This document shows, one piece after another, positions 33,637 to 43,100 of a stretch of 64,000 bases of DNA. Each line of letters opens with the position of its first letter. Position 1 is the first letter of the stretch. Origin of the DNA: Neobacillus sp. DY30 (GTDB lineage: Bacteria > Bacillota > Bacilli > Bacillales > Cytobacillaceae); NCBI RefSeq assembly GCF_030123065.1, contig NZ_CP126093.1:1616001-1680000 (forward strand), in the 5' to 3' direction. Both the position numbers and the translations under genes were made by a program. The notes below the pieces were generated by a model. It did no database searches, was not told the origin of the DNA, and worked only from the letters and a program-made list of their open reading frames with translations.

Positions 33637-35930
33637 TGGCAATGTTAGAGGATAAAATCAATAGCTTAGCTGTTGCTGAGCAACTTTCAACCTTTGAGTC
33701 TGGAAATGAAATGGCTGCAATGGCAGCTGCACAAATTAATTACCATATTATGGGGTACTTTCCAATCACCCCTTCCACTGAAGTAGCCCAATTCTTAGAC
33801 CAGATGAAAGCCCGCGGGGAACATGATATTAAGCTAATCCCAGCGGATGGTGAGCATGGCTCAGCCGGGATCTGCTATGGTGCAGCAGCTACTGGTGCCA
33901 GGGTATTTAATGCTACCAGTGCGAATGGCCTGCTTTATATGATCGAACAGCTTCCAGTACAAGCAGGGACTCGTTTTCCAATGGTAATGAACCTGGTTAC
34001 GCGGGCAGTAAGTGGACCTCTCGATATTAGAGGAGACCATTCTGACCTTTACTTTGCCCTGAATACTGGATGGGTGATTTTAACTGCAAGAACACCACAA
34101 GCAGTTTATGATATGAATATTATGGCGCTTAAAATTGCAGAACACTCTAAAGTACGATTACCAGTCATCGTAGCCTACGATGGATTCTTTACTTCCCATC
34201 AGAAGCGCAGAGTGCAGTACTTTAAAGATAGAAAAGTTGTTCAACAATTTGTCGGTGAGTGTCCGACAGATTATCATTTTGCTAGAGATCCGAAAAAACC
34301 AGTCACAATTGGTGCACATATGAATGGTGAGGATTTAATTAATAACCATTTCCAACAATCTGAAGCTATCTATGCTGCTGGCGAGGTATTTAGAGAGGTT
34401 GCGGCAGAATATGCCCGCATTTCTGGCCGTGAATATCCAGTATTAGATTTATATAAGATGGAAGATGCAGAAGTTGCTTTATTCTTATTAAACTCTGCTG
34501 CTGAATCTGCGAAAGATGTAGTGGATCAATTACGTGCACAAGGAATTAAGGCAGGTGTGATCAGTCCAAATATCATTCGACCATTCCCGGCTAAAGAAAT
34601 TCGTGAAGCGCTTAAAAATGTAAAAGCATTATTAGTGGGTGAGCGAGCAGATTCATATGGCGCAAATGGACCGAACTTAACTCATGAGGTAAAATCAGCA
34701 CTTCAAGAAGACCGAAATAATCAAACTATTGTTCTTAGCCGTGTTTTTGGTCTTGGTGGTAAGGATTTCTACGCAAGTGACGCTGAAAAATTCTTCGATA
34801 TGACAATTGAAGCGATGGAAAAAGGGTTTGCTGAAAAACCATTTGATTATTATGGACATGTACCAGGTAATCCGGAAAAGATTCTTAAGCCTGTCATTAC
34901 ACCACAGCACGGTGATGTATATAAATCTGGTTTAATCGATGTGAAAATGGACGAAGAAACAAATAAACTAAAGGTGAAAATCCCGCCGCTTCGAGCATTA
35001 ACCGGAAAGCCTAAGCGAATTGCTTCCGGACATGGAGCATGTCCAGGCTGTGGTATTTTTGCTGGACTGGAACTATTCTTTAAAGGGATTGAAGGGGATA
35101 TTGTCACATTATTCCAAACTGGTTGTGCATATGTAACAACTACTTCTTATCCGCACAGTTCTCATAAACAAACGATGATCCATAACCTATTCCAAAATGG
35201 GGCCGCTACGTTATCTGGAACATTAGAAGCATTCCTTGAATTAAAACGTCGTGGTGAAATAGAAATTTCAGATGATGCGACATTTGTAATGATAACTGGA
35301 GACGGCGGTATGGACATTGGAATGGGCTCTGCTATTGGTACAGCTCTTCGTGGACATAAGCTTATCATGCTGGAATATGATAATGAAGGTTACATGAATA
35401 CTGGCTCACAAATGTCCTATTCAACACCAATTGGGCATATGACAAGTACTTCAGGTGTTGGCAAAGCTCAAAAGGGTAAAGGATTCCATCATAAGGATAC
35501 GGCGCAAATTATGGCAGCAGCCAATATACCTTATATATTTACAGGGGCTGAAAGCTTTCCTCAAGACTTAATTAAAAAGGGTGCTAAAGCTCAATGGTAT
35601 GCACAAAATGTAGGTACAGTTTATGGTAAGATATTAATAACCTGCCCGCTGAACTGGAAATCTGAAGACCGTTACGGAACAACAATATTAGAAAAGGCTG
35701 TTAATTCCTGCTTCTTTCCTTTATATGAGGTAGAGCAAGGTGTGACCAGCATTACCTACAACCCAGAAGATAAAAACAAACGTATAGCTATCTCTGAATG
35801 GCTGAAATACATGGGAAAAACAAAACATCTGCTTAAAGAAGAAAACAAATCTATTTTAGATGAGTTTGAGGCAGAAGTAGAGAAGAGATGGCAGCGTCTT
35901 AAGGCAAAGCACGAAAATCCATTCCTATAA
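33636..35930 (+). CDS. 2-oxoacid (probably pyruvate):ferredoxin oxidoreductase, fused alpha-beta subunit
   Basis: Encodes 764 residues. The alpha part (1-430) has YFPITPSTEVAQFLDQ, GEHGSAGICYGAAATGARV and VNLVTRAVSGPLDIRGDHSD, as in PorA. The beta part (about 460-720) has GHGACPGCGIFAGLE and the TPP/Mg motif ITGDGGMDIGMGSA followed by YDNEGYMNTGSQ. It oxidatively decarboxylates a 2-oxo acid to acyl-CoA and passes electrons to ferredoxin through the gamma-delta partner encoded immediately upstream. The enzyme is oxygen-sensitive, in keeping with the Fnr-type promoter. It gives this aerobe-type genome a source of reduced ferredoxin. Confidence 0.9.
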   Translation: MAMLEDKINSLAVAEQLSTFESGNEMAAMAAAQINYHIMGYFPITPSTEVAQFLDQMKARGEHDIKLIPADGEHGSAGICYGAAATGARVFNATSANGLLYMIEQLPVQAGTRFPMVMNLVTRAVSGPLDIRGDHSDLYFALNTGWVILTARTPQAVYDMNIMALKIAEHSKVRLPVIVAYDGFFTSHQKRRVQYFKDRKVVQQFVGECPTDYHFARDPKKPVTIGAHMNGEDLINNHFQQSEAIYAAGEVFREVAAEYARISGREYPVLDLYKMEDAEVALFLLNSAAESAKDVVDQLRAQGIKAGVISPNIIRPFPAKEIREALKNVKALLVGERADSYGANGPNLTHEVKSALQEDRNNQTIVLSRVFGLGGKDFYASDAEKFFDMTIEAMEKGFAEKPFDYYGHVPGNPEKILKPVITPQHGDVYKSGLIDVKMDEETNKLKVKIPPLRALTGKPKRIASGHGACPGCGIFAGLELFFKGIEGDIVTLFQTGCAYVTTTSYPHSSHKQTMIHNLFQNGAATLSGTLEAFLELKRRGEIEISDDATFVMITGDGGMDIGMGSAIGTALRGHKLIMLEYDNEGYMNTGSQMSYSTPIGHMTSTSGVGKAQKGKGFHHKDTAQIMAAANIPYIFTGAESFPQDLIKKGAKAQWYAQNVGTVYGKILITCPLNWKSEDRYGTTILEKAVNSCFFPLYEVEQGVTSITYNPEDKNKRIAISEWLKYMGKTKHLLKEENKSILDEFEAEVEKRWQRLKAKHENPFL

Positions 35931-35937
35931 ATGATAG

Positions 35938-35971
35938 AAAGGTAGAACGGAAAATTCCGTTTTACCTTTTT
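35938..35971 (+). terminator. Terminator of the ferredoxin oxidoreductase operon
   Basis: AAAGGTA-GA-ACGGAA/TTCCGT-TT-TACCTTT stem followed by a T-run. Confidence 0.85.
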
Positions 35972-36105
35972 TATTGGATTTTTCCCAACCAGATTTACTA
36001 TCAATGTCATTATTTTTTTGTCAAGTAAAAAGGATTTTCTATTATAATGTAGAATATAGGATAAATAAAATTACCTTAATTTGGTTTCATGGGGCAGGTG
36101 TTTTA

Positions 36106-37167
36106 ATGGAAAAAGAATTGCTTAAAAGCGAACAAAAATTCCGAAGAATATTTGAAGATTCCATGGACGGACTGATTTTATGGAATGACATGTACCAGAT
36201 TGTCGATACCAATTGTTCTGCATTGAGAATATTTGGACTACCAAAAGATAAATTGGTAGGACGTTCTGTACTAGAATTATTTAGTCACTTAAATGAAAAA
36301 AAACAGGAAATAATTAATCATATTGAACAAGTTACAAATAATGGTAAGCAATCTTCATCTATGGTGATTGAAGGAATTGACGGGGGAGTGAGACATTTTG
36401 ATTACTCCACAAAACGTGGAATTATCGATGGATTGAATCTCACTGTTATTATTGATGTAACAGAAAAGGCCCAAATGCAGGAACAGTTAAGAAAATCAGA
36501 CCGGCTAAACCTAATTGGTGAACTTGCTGCAGGAATTGCACATGAAATTAGAAATCCAATGACTGCTTTGAAAGGGTTTATTCAATTACTTGAGCCAAGT
36601 ATAAAAGCCGAACACTCAATGTATTATGAAGTCATTACCTCAGAGTTAGCGAGAATTGACTCTATTATTAATGAATTCTTAATTCTAGCAAAACCTCAAG
36701 AAACCAAATACCTAGATAAAGACATTTGTCAAATAATGAGAGAAACCATTGATTTATTAAGTGCACAAGCAGTGCTGTACAATGTTCAATTCTATACTCA
36801 TTATGAAGAGCAATTACCGCATGTTTATTGTGAACCCAACCAATTAAAAAAGGTCTTTATCAATCTAATAAAAAACGCAATTGAAGTTATGCCGAATGGC
36901 GGAGAAATTACAATTGCGATCAATTCCATCAAGGACCAATTTATACAGATATCCATTCGTGATGAAGGAATGGGAATTCCCGTGGATAAAATAAAAAAAC
37001 TTGGAGAACCGTTTTATACTACAAAAGAAAAAGGCACGGGGCTTGGATTGATGGTAAGTTACCGAATTATTGAGGAACACAATGGGAGTATAGAAGTAGA
37101 TAGTGAAGAGGGAATAGGAACTTTATTTAAGATTAAGATACCATTGAAACCTTTTATTAAAGTATAA
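36106..37167 (+). CDS. PAS-domain sensor histidine kinase, KinE-like
   Basis: Encodes 354 residues. A PAS domain (about 9-120) is followed by a HisKA domain with phosphoacceptor His146 in AAGIAHEIRNPM and a HATPase domain with N-box NLIKNAIEVMPNGG, G1 DEGMGIP and G2 GTGLGLMVS. No membrane span is present, so it senses a cytoplasmic signal. There is no adjacent response regulator, as for the sporulation phosphorelay kinases KinA and KinE. In B. subtilis kinE also lies just upstream of the methionine-salvage genes. ATG 36106 is chosen as the start of the PAS module; its ribosome site GGGGCAGGTG is moderate. Confidence 0.85.
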   Translation: MEKELLKSEQKFRRIFEDSMDGLILWNDMYQIVDTNCSALRIFGLPKDKLVGRSVLELFSHLNEKKQEIINHIEQVTNNGKQSSSMVIEGIDGGVRHFDYSTKRGIIDGLNLTVIIDVTEKAQMQEQLRKSDRLNLIGELAAGIAHEIRNPMTALKGFIQLLEPSIKAEHSMYYEVITSELARIDSIINEFLILAKPQETKYLDKDICQIMRETIDLLSAQAVLYNVQFYTHYEEQLPHVYCEPNQLKKVFINLIKNAIEVMPNGGEITIAINSIKDQFIQISIRDEGMGIPVDKIKKLGEPFYTTKEKGTGLGLMVSYRIIEEHNGSIEVDSEEGIGTLFKIKIPLKPFIKV

Positions 37168-37203
37168 AAAAACCACTGCCGCATCAGGGGAAGTGGTTTT
37201 TTG
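37168..37203. terminator. Bidirectional terminator between the kinase gene and mtnU
   Basis: AACCACT/AGTGGTT stem with A-run before and T-run after. Confidence 0.75.
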
Positions 37204-37205
37204 GT

Positions 37206-37988
37206 TTAGTATAAATCTGGCCTTCTATCTTCGAAAATTGGGATTTGCCTTCGAATATCTTTTACAAGGTCTAACTCGATTACTGCAGTTAGTATTTCCT
37301 CGCTTGGGCCTGCTTCAGCAATTACCTCTCCCCATGGGTCAATAATCATGGAGTGACCGGCAAATTTATTATTTGGATCAGAACCGGCTCTGTTGCAAGC
37401 AATGACAAAACATTGGTTTTCAATCGCTCTTGCAATCAGCAAGGATCTCCAGTGTGCTAAGCGGGGAGCTGGCCATTCTGCAACAACGAATAATGCTTCT
37501 GTTCCGGCAGCGGTATGTGCACGAATCCATTCTGGGAAACGTATATCATAGCAAATAACCCCGCCAAAATTTAGATTATCTAATTTAAATAACCCTTTCT
37601 CCTCACCAGCCTCTAGGTAAAGATGTTCATCCATTAATTTAAAAAGATGTAGTTTGTTATATTTGTGAACAAGCTCACCTTCATTACTGATGATAAGGAG
37701 GGTATTTTTAACTCCTTGATCCCCGCGGTTTGCCACCGAACCTCCAACAAAATGAACTTGATATTTTTTCGCTGCTTTCTTTAAAAAATCAATGGTTTTT
37801 TCTGCATTCCTGTCTGCAATCTTGTCAAGTCGTGTCAAATCATACCCTGTTGTCCATAACTCCGGTAACACAATAATATCAGGATTGTCTTTCATTGCAT
37901 TTTCGATAAGTTTTTCGGCGTGTTGATAGTTTTTATTTGGATCTCCAAAGGCAATATCCATTTGCAAACAAGTTATTTTAAATTTCAC
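37206..37988 (-). CDS. mtnU: Carbon-nitrogen hydrolase, methionine-salvage omega-amidase
   Basis: Encodes 260 residues from a GTG start with GAGGTGAAG upstream. The nitrilase-fold catalytic triad is visible: Glu in VLPELWTTGYD, Lys in YNKLHLF and Cys in GGVICYDIRFPE. MtnU (YkrU) hydrolyses 2-oxosuccinamate/4-methylthio-2-oxobutyramate-type amides formed by glutamine-dependent transamination. It is divergent from the mtnE-type aminotransferase 112 bases away, the same pairing as in B. subtilis. Confidence 0.85.
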   Translation of the reverse strand: MKFKITCLQMDIAFGDPNKNYQHAEKLIENAMKDNPDIIVLPELWTTGYDLTRLDKIADRNAEKTIDFLKKAAKKYQVHFVGGSVANRGDQGVKNTLLIISNEGELVHKYNKLHLFKLMDEHLYLEAGEEKGLFKLDNLNFGGVICYDIRFPEWIRAHTAAGTEALFVVAEWPAPRLAHWRSLLIARAIENQCFVIACNRAGSDPNNKFAGHSMIIDPWGEVIAEAGPSEEILTAVIELDLVKDIRRQIPIFEDRRPDLY

Positions 37989-38100
37989 TCAACTTCACCT
38001 CGTTTGAAATTTCGGAATTTTTTCTTTACAAGCTGTCTTAAAAGTTATATCATTTGTGACTAGAATTCAACAATAAAATTTATACATTAAAGCAGGTGAT

Positions 38101-39282
38101 ATGATGAAAAAATTTCCAACATCTGAACTTTTAAACAATCTTCCGAAACAGTTTTTTGCCTCTTTAGTAAAAAAGGTAGGGAAATACATTGAAGCAGGTT
38201 ATGATGTAATTAATTTAGGACAGGGTAATCCTGATCAGGCTACCCCCAGCCATATCGTAAAAAAAATGCAGGAAGCAGCTGCAAATCCTGCAAATCATAG
38301 GTATTCTCCGTTTCAGGGACATCGTTATTTAAAGCAGGCAGCTGCAGATTTTTACAAAAGAGAATATGGGGTAACCATTGATCCGGATAAGGAAGTAGCC
38401 ATTTTGTTTGGAGGCAAAGCAGGATTGGTAGAGATTCCGCAATGCCTATTAAATCCTGGTGATATAATGCTTGTTCCTGATCCAGGTTATCCCGATTACT
38501 TATCTGGGGTAGCGTTGGCAAAGGCAGAAATGGTAACAATGCCGTTACGAGAAACGAATCATTTTCTGCCAGATTATAATGAATTATCTTCTGAGGTGAT
38601 TGAAAAAGCCAAATTAATGTTCCTTAATTATCCAAACAATCCAACAGGGGCTGCTGCAACGAAGGGGTTTTTTGAAGAAACGGTCAAACTTGCAAGCCTT
38701 AATGATATATGCGTGGTTCACGATTTTGCCTATGGTGCAATAGGATTTGATGGAGAAAAGCCCGTGAGCTTTTTACAAATTGATGGGGCAAAAGAAGTAG
38801 GGATTGAAATCTATACTCTCTCGAAAACCTACAATATGGCAGGGTGGCGTGTAGGATTCGCTGTAGGCAATAGCAGTGTTATATCAGCGATTGAGCTTAT
38901 ACAAGACCATCTGTATTGCAGCTTATTTGGCGGCATTCAGGAAGCGGCAGCGGAAGCATTATCCGGTCCGCAGGATTGTGTTCAAGAATTGAATAATCTC
39001 TATGAGCGTAGAAGAAATGTTTTAATTAATGGTCTTCGTTCACTTGGCTGGAATGTTACGGCGCCAAAGGGATCATTTTTTGCTTGGCTAAAGGTTCCTG
39101 AAGGGCTTACGTCTACTGAATTTGCTGATATGCTGCTGGAGAAGGCACATATTGCCGTGGCACCTGGGATTGCATTTGGAGAATTAGGTGAAGGTTATGT
39201 CCGGGTAGGTTTGCTTACAAGTGAGGAACGTTTAGGAGAAGCCGTTAGAAGAATTAGTGAGTTACAAATTTTCAAAAAATAG
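38101..39282 (+). CDS. mtnE: PLP-dependent aminotransferase of methionine salvage
   Basis: Encodes 393 residues. The PLP lysine is K242 in LSKTYNMAGWRVGFAVG; NYPNNPTG and HDFAYGAIGFDG are conserved cofactor contacts. In the salvage pathway it transaminates 4-methylthio-2-oxobutyrate to methionine. Its place between mtnU and the S-box/mtnWXBD operon supports mtnE, as in B. subtilis (ykrV). AGGTGAT is so close to the ATG that either of two tandem ATGs (38101 or 38104) could be used. It resembles the DapL-like paralogue at 4128. Confidence 0.85.
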   Translation: MMKKFPTSELLNNLPKQFFASLVKKVGKYIEAGYDVINLGQGNPDQATPSHIVKKMQEAAANPANHRYSPFQGHRYLKQAAADFYKREYGVTIDPDKEVAILFGGKAGLVEIPQCLLNPGDIMLVPDPGYPDYLSGVALAKAEMVTMPLRETNHFLPDYNELSSEVIEKAKLMFLNYPNNPTGAAATKGFFEETVKLASLNDICVVHDFAYGAIGFDGEKPVSFLQIDGAKEVGIEIYTLSKTYNMAGWRVGFAVGNSSVISAIELIQDHLYCSLFGGIQEAAAEALSGPQDCVQELNNLYERRRNVLINGLRSLGWNVTAPKGSFFAWLKVPEGLTSTEFADMLLEKAHIAVAPGIAFGELGEGYVRVGLLTSEERLGEAVRRISELQIFKK

Positions 39283-39283
39283 A

Positions 39284-39312
39284 TTGACAAAAAATAGGAT
39301 TCTTGGGATAAT
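39284..39312 (+). promoter_or_regulatory. Sigma-A promoter of the S-box/mtnWXBD operon
   Basis: TTGACA (39284-39289), 17-base spacer, GATAAT (39307-39312), starting two bases after the mtnE stop. Confidence 0.75.
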
Positions 39313-39361
39313 GCAAAATATAGTTTACCAACATGATAATAGTAAATAATACGATCGTTTT

Positions 39362-39515
39362 CTTATCAAGAGCAGGCGGAGGGAAAAGCCCTATGAAGCC
39401 CGGCAACCGACTTAACACTTATGTTAGGCACGGTGCTAAATCTTGCAGCACAAGCTGAAAGATGAGAAGATGTTAGTTTGCGACGCTAACCTCTTCTTTT
39501 TGGAAGAGGTTTTTT
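39362..39515 (+). promoter_or_regulatory. SAM-I (S-box) riboswitch with transcription terminator
   Basis: The aptamer begins CTTATCAAGAGCAGGCGGAG and contains GGGAAAAGCCCTATGAAGCCCGGCAACC, GGTGCTAA and GATGAGAAG, all conserved S-box blocks. It is followed by a terminator hairpin ACCTCTTC/GAAGAGGT (39489-39510) with a T-run to 39515. SAM binding should favour termination and shut off mtnWXBD when SAM (and so methionine) is plentiful. Confidence 0.97.
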
Positions 39516-39542
39516 ATGTTTTTTGAGAAAGGAAGAGTAAAA

Positions 39543-40745
39543 TTGACAGAATTAATAGCCACATACCTAGTTCATGGTGAAAAAAATCTTGAAAAAAAAG
39601 CTGAGGAAATAGCTTTAGGTTTGACTGTCGGTTCATGGACGAACTTACCTGAACTAGAACAGAGTCAATTACGCAAGCATAAGGGCAAGGTAGTATCGAC
39701 TGAGGGTTTAAATGAGGATCAGTCGATAATCCGTATCGCATATCCAACAATTAATTTTTCTAATGATATTCCTGCAATTCTAACTACCGTTTTTGGAAAA
39801 CTTTCATTAGATGGAAAAATAAAATTAATCGATTTACAGTTTGAGAATGAATTAAAAAGTAAATTCCCTGGCCCCAGATTTGGGATTGAGGGGTTACGAG
39901 AAAAGCTTGGGGTTTTTAATCGTCCCCTGTTAATGAGCATTTTTAAAGGAGTTTTAGGGAAGGATATTCGTTTCCTGACAGAGCAGTTAAAGCAGCAGGC
40001 TCTTGGCGGTGTTGATTTTGTAAAGGATGACGAAATTCTTTTTGAAAATGATCTGACTCCGTTTGAAAAAAGAATATCAGAAGGCAAAAAAGTTTTACAG
40101 GAAGTATTTGAACAAACTGGACATCGCACTTTGTATGCGGTAAATCTAACAGGAAGAACATCACAGTTGAGGGACAGAGCACGGAAAGCAAAAGAACTTG
40201 GTGCAGATATGATACTGTTTAATGTTTTTGCCTATGGATTGGACGTTCTGCAGGAGCTGCGCGAGGATGATCAAATTGGATTGCCATTAATGGCTCATCC
40301 TGCTGTAAGCGGGGCATTAACATCATCTTCTCATTATGGTCTCTCTCATTCCTTGTTATTAGGGAAGCTGCTCAGACTTGCTGGTGCCGATTTGTCATTA
40401 TTTCCATCACCATATGGAACAGTGGCATTAGAGAAATCCTCTGCCATTTCTATAGCAGAGGAATTAATCAAAACGGACACTATAAAGCGGTCGTTTCCTG
40501 TCCCTTCAGCAGGAATACATCCAGGTTTAGTGCCATTGTTGATTCGTGATTTCGGAATTGAATCTGTCATTAATGCTGGGGGCGGCGTTCATGGTCATCC
40601 AAATGGTGCCCGCGGCGGCGGACTTGCATTCCGCCAAGCAATTGAAGTAAATCTGCAAGGTAAGACCCTAGCTGAAGGTGCCGAGCAATACCCAGAGCTT
40701 AAGATTGCATTACAGTTATGGGGAAATGCAGAGGGGACAGTATAA
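39543..40745 (+). CDS. mtnW: 2,3-diketo-5-methylthiopentyl-1-phosphate enolase (RuBisCO-like protein)
   Basis: Encodes 400 residues of the RuBisCO-like family. [30 protein letters not shown] and [16 protein letters not shown] match MtnW (YkrW) of B. subtilis; the KDDE stretch provides the carbamylated lysine and Mg ligands. It catalyses the enolase step of methionine salvage. I choose TTG 39543 with AAAGGAAGAG upstream, because an ATG at 39516 lies at the end of the terminator T-run and has no ribosome site. First gene of the S-box-controlled operon. Confidence 0.93.
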   Translation: MTELIATYLVHGEKNLEKKAEEIALGLTVGSWTNLPELEQSQLRKHKGKVVSTEGLNEDQSIIRIAYPTINFSNDIPAILTTVFGKLSLDGKIKLIDLQFENELKSKFPGPRFGIEGLREKLGVFNRPLLMSIFKGVLGKDIRFLTEQLKQQALGGVDFVKDDEILFENDLTPFEKRISEGKKVLQEVFEQTGHRTLYAVNLTGRTSQLRDRARKAKELGADMILFNVFAYGLDVLQELREDDQIGLPLMAHPAVSGALTSSSHYGLSHSLLLGKLLRLAGADLSLFPSPYGTVALEKSSAISIAEELIKTDTIKRSFPVPSAGIHPGLVPLLIRDFGIESVINAGGGVHGHPNGARGGGLAFRQAIEVNLQGKTLAEGAEQYPELKIALQLWGNAEGTV

Positions 40746-41453
40746 ATGAGGTCCGTCATCTACTGCGATTTTGATGGTACGATTACCGAAAGTGACAACA
40801 TTATTGCTATCATGAAAGAATTTGCTCCGCCTAATTGGGAAGATATTAAAGACCAAATTTTGTCACAAGAGATTTCCATTCGTGAGGGTGTAGGAAAATT
40901 ATTTTCGGAATTACCGAGCAGCCAAAAAAATGAAATCACAAAGTTTGCAATAGAAAATGCCAGGATTCGTGAAGGGTTTGCTGAGTTCGTAGAGTTTGCT
41001 AAAAGTGAAAATATTCCACTTTATATTGTCAGCGGGGGAATTGATTTCTTTGTGTATCCAATACTTGAGAAATTCGGTCCATTTGAAGGGATTTATTGTA
41101 ACCATAGCGACTTTTCAGGGGATCACATAAAAATACTTTGGCCGCATACCTGTGATTCTTTATGTGAAAATGAATGCGGCTGCTGTAAACCTACTATTAT
41201 ACGTAAGTTAAATGCAGATGAAGATACCTTTACAATCGTAATCGGTGACTCCGTAACCGATCTTGAGGCAGCTAAACAAGCAACATTTGTGTTGGCAAGA
41301 GATTTACTGGAGAAAAAATGTATTGAATGGGGTTTAAATCATAAAGGATTTAACACCTTTTATGATTGTATAAATGCAATTAAAAATCAGATTGAGGTGA
41401 GAGGACATCATGTTAAAGGAAAAATGGCTGGAGTTAGCGGATATAAAGGATGA
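40746..41453 (+). CDS. mtnX: 2-hydroxy-3-keto-5-methylthiopentenyl-1-phosphate phosphatase
   Basis: Encodes 235 residues of the HAD superfamily: motif [13 protein letters not shown] (residues 6-17), motif II VSGG, and motif [12 protein letters not shown]. It removes the phosphate from the MtnW product. The ATG follows the mtnW stop directly and the 3' end overlaps mtnB by 44 bases. Confidence 0.93.
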   Translation: MRSVIYCDFDGTITESDNIIAIMKEFAPPNWEDIKDQILSQEISIREGVGKLFSELPSSQKNEITKFAIENARIREGFAEFVEFAKSENIPLYIVSGGIDFFVYPILEKFGPFEGIYCNHSDFSGDHIKILWPHTCDSLCENECGCCKPTIIRKLNADEDTFTIVIGDSVTDLEAAKQATFVLARDLLEKKCIEWGLNHKGFNTFYDCINAIKNQIEVRGHHVKGKMAGVSGYKG

Positions 41454-42039
41454 ACTAGCTGAGCGTGATTGGTTTATGGGAACAAGCGGTAACCTTGCTA
41501 TTAAGGTAAGTGATCATCCTCTGCAATTTCTGGTGACGGCGAGTGGTAAGGATAAACGTAAACGTACAGAAGAGGACTTTTTGCTAGTAGACGAATATGG
41601 GCATGCAGTAGAAGAAACTCACTTAAAGCCTTCTGCAGAAACGCTGCTTCACGTCGAAATTTACCGAAAAACTAAAGCAGGCTGCAGTCTCCATGTTCAC
41701 ACTATTGATAATAATGTGATTTCAGAAGTTTATGGAAACCAGGGTGAGGTAACCTTTAAAGGGCAGGAGCTAATTAAGGCTTTCAACAAATGGGAAGAAG
41801 ACGCAGAACTGACGATTCCAATTATTGAAAACTATGCTCATATTCCAACACTTGCCCAGGCTTTTTCTGAGCATATTCAAGAGGATTCAGGTGCTGTATT
41901 AATCCGTAATCACGGAATTACTGTATGGGGAAGAAATGCATTTGAGGCAAAAAAAATTCTTGAGGCATCTGAGTTTTTATTTAAATATCAATTACGTTTA
42001 TTAGAACATAAAACATATCAATTGTTTAAAGTTGTTTAA
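41410..42039 (+). CDS. mtnB: Methylthioribulose-1-phosphate dehydratase
   Basis: Encodes 209 residues of the class II aldolase/adducin family. Zinc-binding histidines lie in [10 protein letters not shown] and [18 protein letters not shown] is the phosphate-binding motif near the N-terminus. It dehydrates 5-methylthioribulose-1-phosphate. The start (41410) lies within mtnX and has GAGGTGAGAGGA upstream. Its substrate comes from MtnK and MtnA, whose genes are not in this window. Confidence 0.93.
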   Translation: MLKEKWLELADIKDELAERDWFMGTSGNLAIKVSDHPLQFLVTASGKDKRKRTEEDFLLVDEYGHAVEETHLKPSAETLLHVEIYRKTKAGCSLHVHTIDNNVISEVYGNQGEVTFKGQELIKAFNKWEEDAELTIPIIENYAHIPTLAQAFSEHIQEDSGAVLIRNHGITVWGRNAFEAKKILEASEFLFKYQLRLLEHKTYQLFKVV

Positions 42040-42065
42040 ATAATTAGGGAGAGGGAGATTTGATT

Positions 42066-42599
42066 ATGGCATATATTACATTTCAAAATAGAGAAGACAA
42101 GATTCAAAACCATGCAGAAGTAGCAAGCTTTCTAGCATCACAAGAGGTCATCTATGAAAATTGGGATATTTCTAAACTTCCAGACAAACTAGTTGAAAAA
42201 TATCTTTTAAGCGATGAAGAAAAAAATGAAATTCTAAATGTTTTTTCACTTGAGATTTCAGATATTTCTGCTAGAAGAGGATACAAAGCGCAAGATATCA
42301 TTTCTTTATCTGATAATACTCCAAATCTAGACACCTTGCTGACGAACTTCAAAAATGAGCATCATCATACGGATGATGAAGTTCGTTTTATCGTAAGTGG
42401 TCATGGAGTATTTGTAATTCAAGGAAAAGACGGCGAGTTTTTTGAAGTTCATCTTAATCCAGGAGATTTAATTTCAGTTCCAGAAAACACAAGACATTAT
42501 TTTACATTAGAAGAAGACCGTAAAGTAGTTGCTATTCGTATTTTCGTAACTACAGAGGGATGGGTGCCAATTTACGAAAAAGAAGAAATTCATCAATAA
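42066..42599 (+). CDS. mtnD: Acireductone dioxygenase
   Basis: Encodes 177 residues of the ARD cupin family. The metal ligands are in HHHTDDEVRFIVSGHG (the HxHxxxxE set) and the histidine of NTRHYFTLEED. It cleaves acireductone with O2 to 4-methylthio-2-oxobutyrate and formate, feeding MtnE. ATG 42066 is preceded by GGGAGAGGGAG; a TTG two codons earlier is less likely. Last gene of the operon, with a strong terminator. Confidence 0.95.
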   Translation: MAYITFQNREDKIQNHAEVASFLASQEVIYENWDISKLPDKLVEKYLLSDEEKNEILNVFSLEISDISARRGYKAQDIISLSDNTPNLDTLLTNFKNEHHHTDDEVRFIVSGHGVFVIQGKDGEFFEVHLNPGDLISVPENTRHYFTLEEDRKVVAIRIFVTTEGWVPIYEKEEIHQ

Positions 42600-42607
42600 T
42601 TTACATC

Positions 42608-42636
42608 AACTGGCTGCTGAAGAGCCAGTTTTTTTT
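42608..42636 (+). terminator. Terminator of mtnWXBD
   Basis: AACTGGC/GCCAGTT stem followed by a T-run. Confidence 0.85.
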
Positions 42637-42688
42637 GTTGTTTTAGTAAATTTGTTTACTAAAACATTACCAAGTGTAGCATGAAAAT

Positions 42689-42727
42689 TGTCGTAAAAAC
42701 ACAGTGAAGCCTATGAATATTGTCGAA
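42689..42727 (+). promoter_or_regulatory. Pair of Spo0A-box-like sites upstream of the Spo0E-like gene
   Basis: TGTCGTA (42689-42695) and TGTCGAA (42721-42727), 32 bases apart, about three helical turns. TGTCGAA is the Spo0A box consensus. No clear SigA or SigH promoter could be placed with confidence in the 227-base gap. Confidence 0.4.
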
Positions 42728-42863
42728 AATTGCAATAAAATGCTTGTTTTGTCTACTTTTGCGAAAGTATTTACTTTTTACTAAAATCTTGTCATAATTC
42801 ATCAAGTAATCAATTTTTTAACAGTTTAGTGTAAAAGAGTAAGGAGTAGGTGAGAGATTGGAA

Positions 42864-43100
42864 ATGGAAAGTAATAACCCTTCTGAGATGCTTAAAGCAA
42901 TTAAAGTGAAACGTGCGATGATGATAAATTGTGCAAATAAAAAAGGATTTACTAGTGATGAGACGATAAAATACAGCCAGGAATTAGATGTACTTATAAA
43001 TGAGTATCAGAAAGCTTCCCAGCAATTTTCCCAGCCAAACGAAGAAGTGAAATTTGCCTTTAATCAAATGATTATGATTTGGCCAAAAGTATTTGTATAA
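42864..43100 (+). CDS. Spo0E-like aspartyl-phosphate phosphatase
   Basis: Encodes 78 residues. IKVKRAMMINCANKKGFTSDETIKYSQELDVLINEYQK fits the Spo0E family helical hairpin, including the SQELD signature that carries the catalytic aspartate. The family dephosphorylates Spo0A-P and delays sporulation. ATG 42864 has GGTGAG 9 bases upstream; an in-frame TTG lies six bases earlier. Its position after the mtn operon matches spo0E of B. subtilis. The 3' end overlaps the decayed ZIP gene on the other strand. Confidence 0.85.
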   Translation: MESNNPSEMLKAIKVKRAMMINCANKKGFTSDETIKYSQELDVLINEYQKASQQFSQPNEEVKFAFNQMIMIWPKVFV

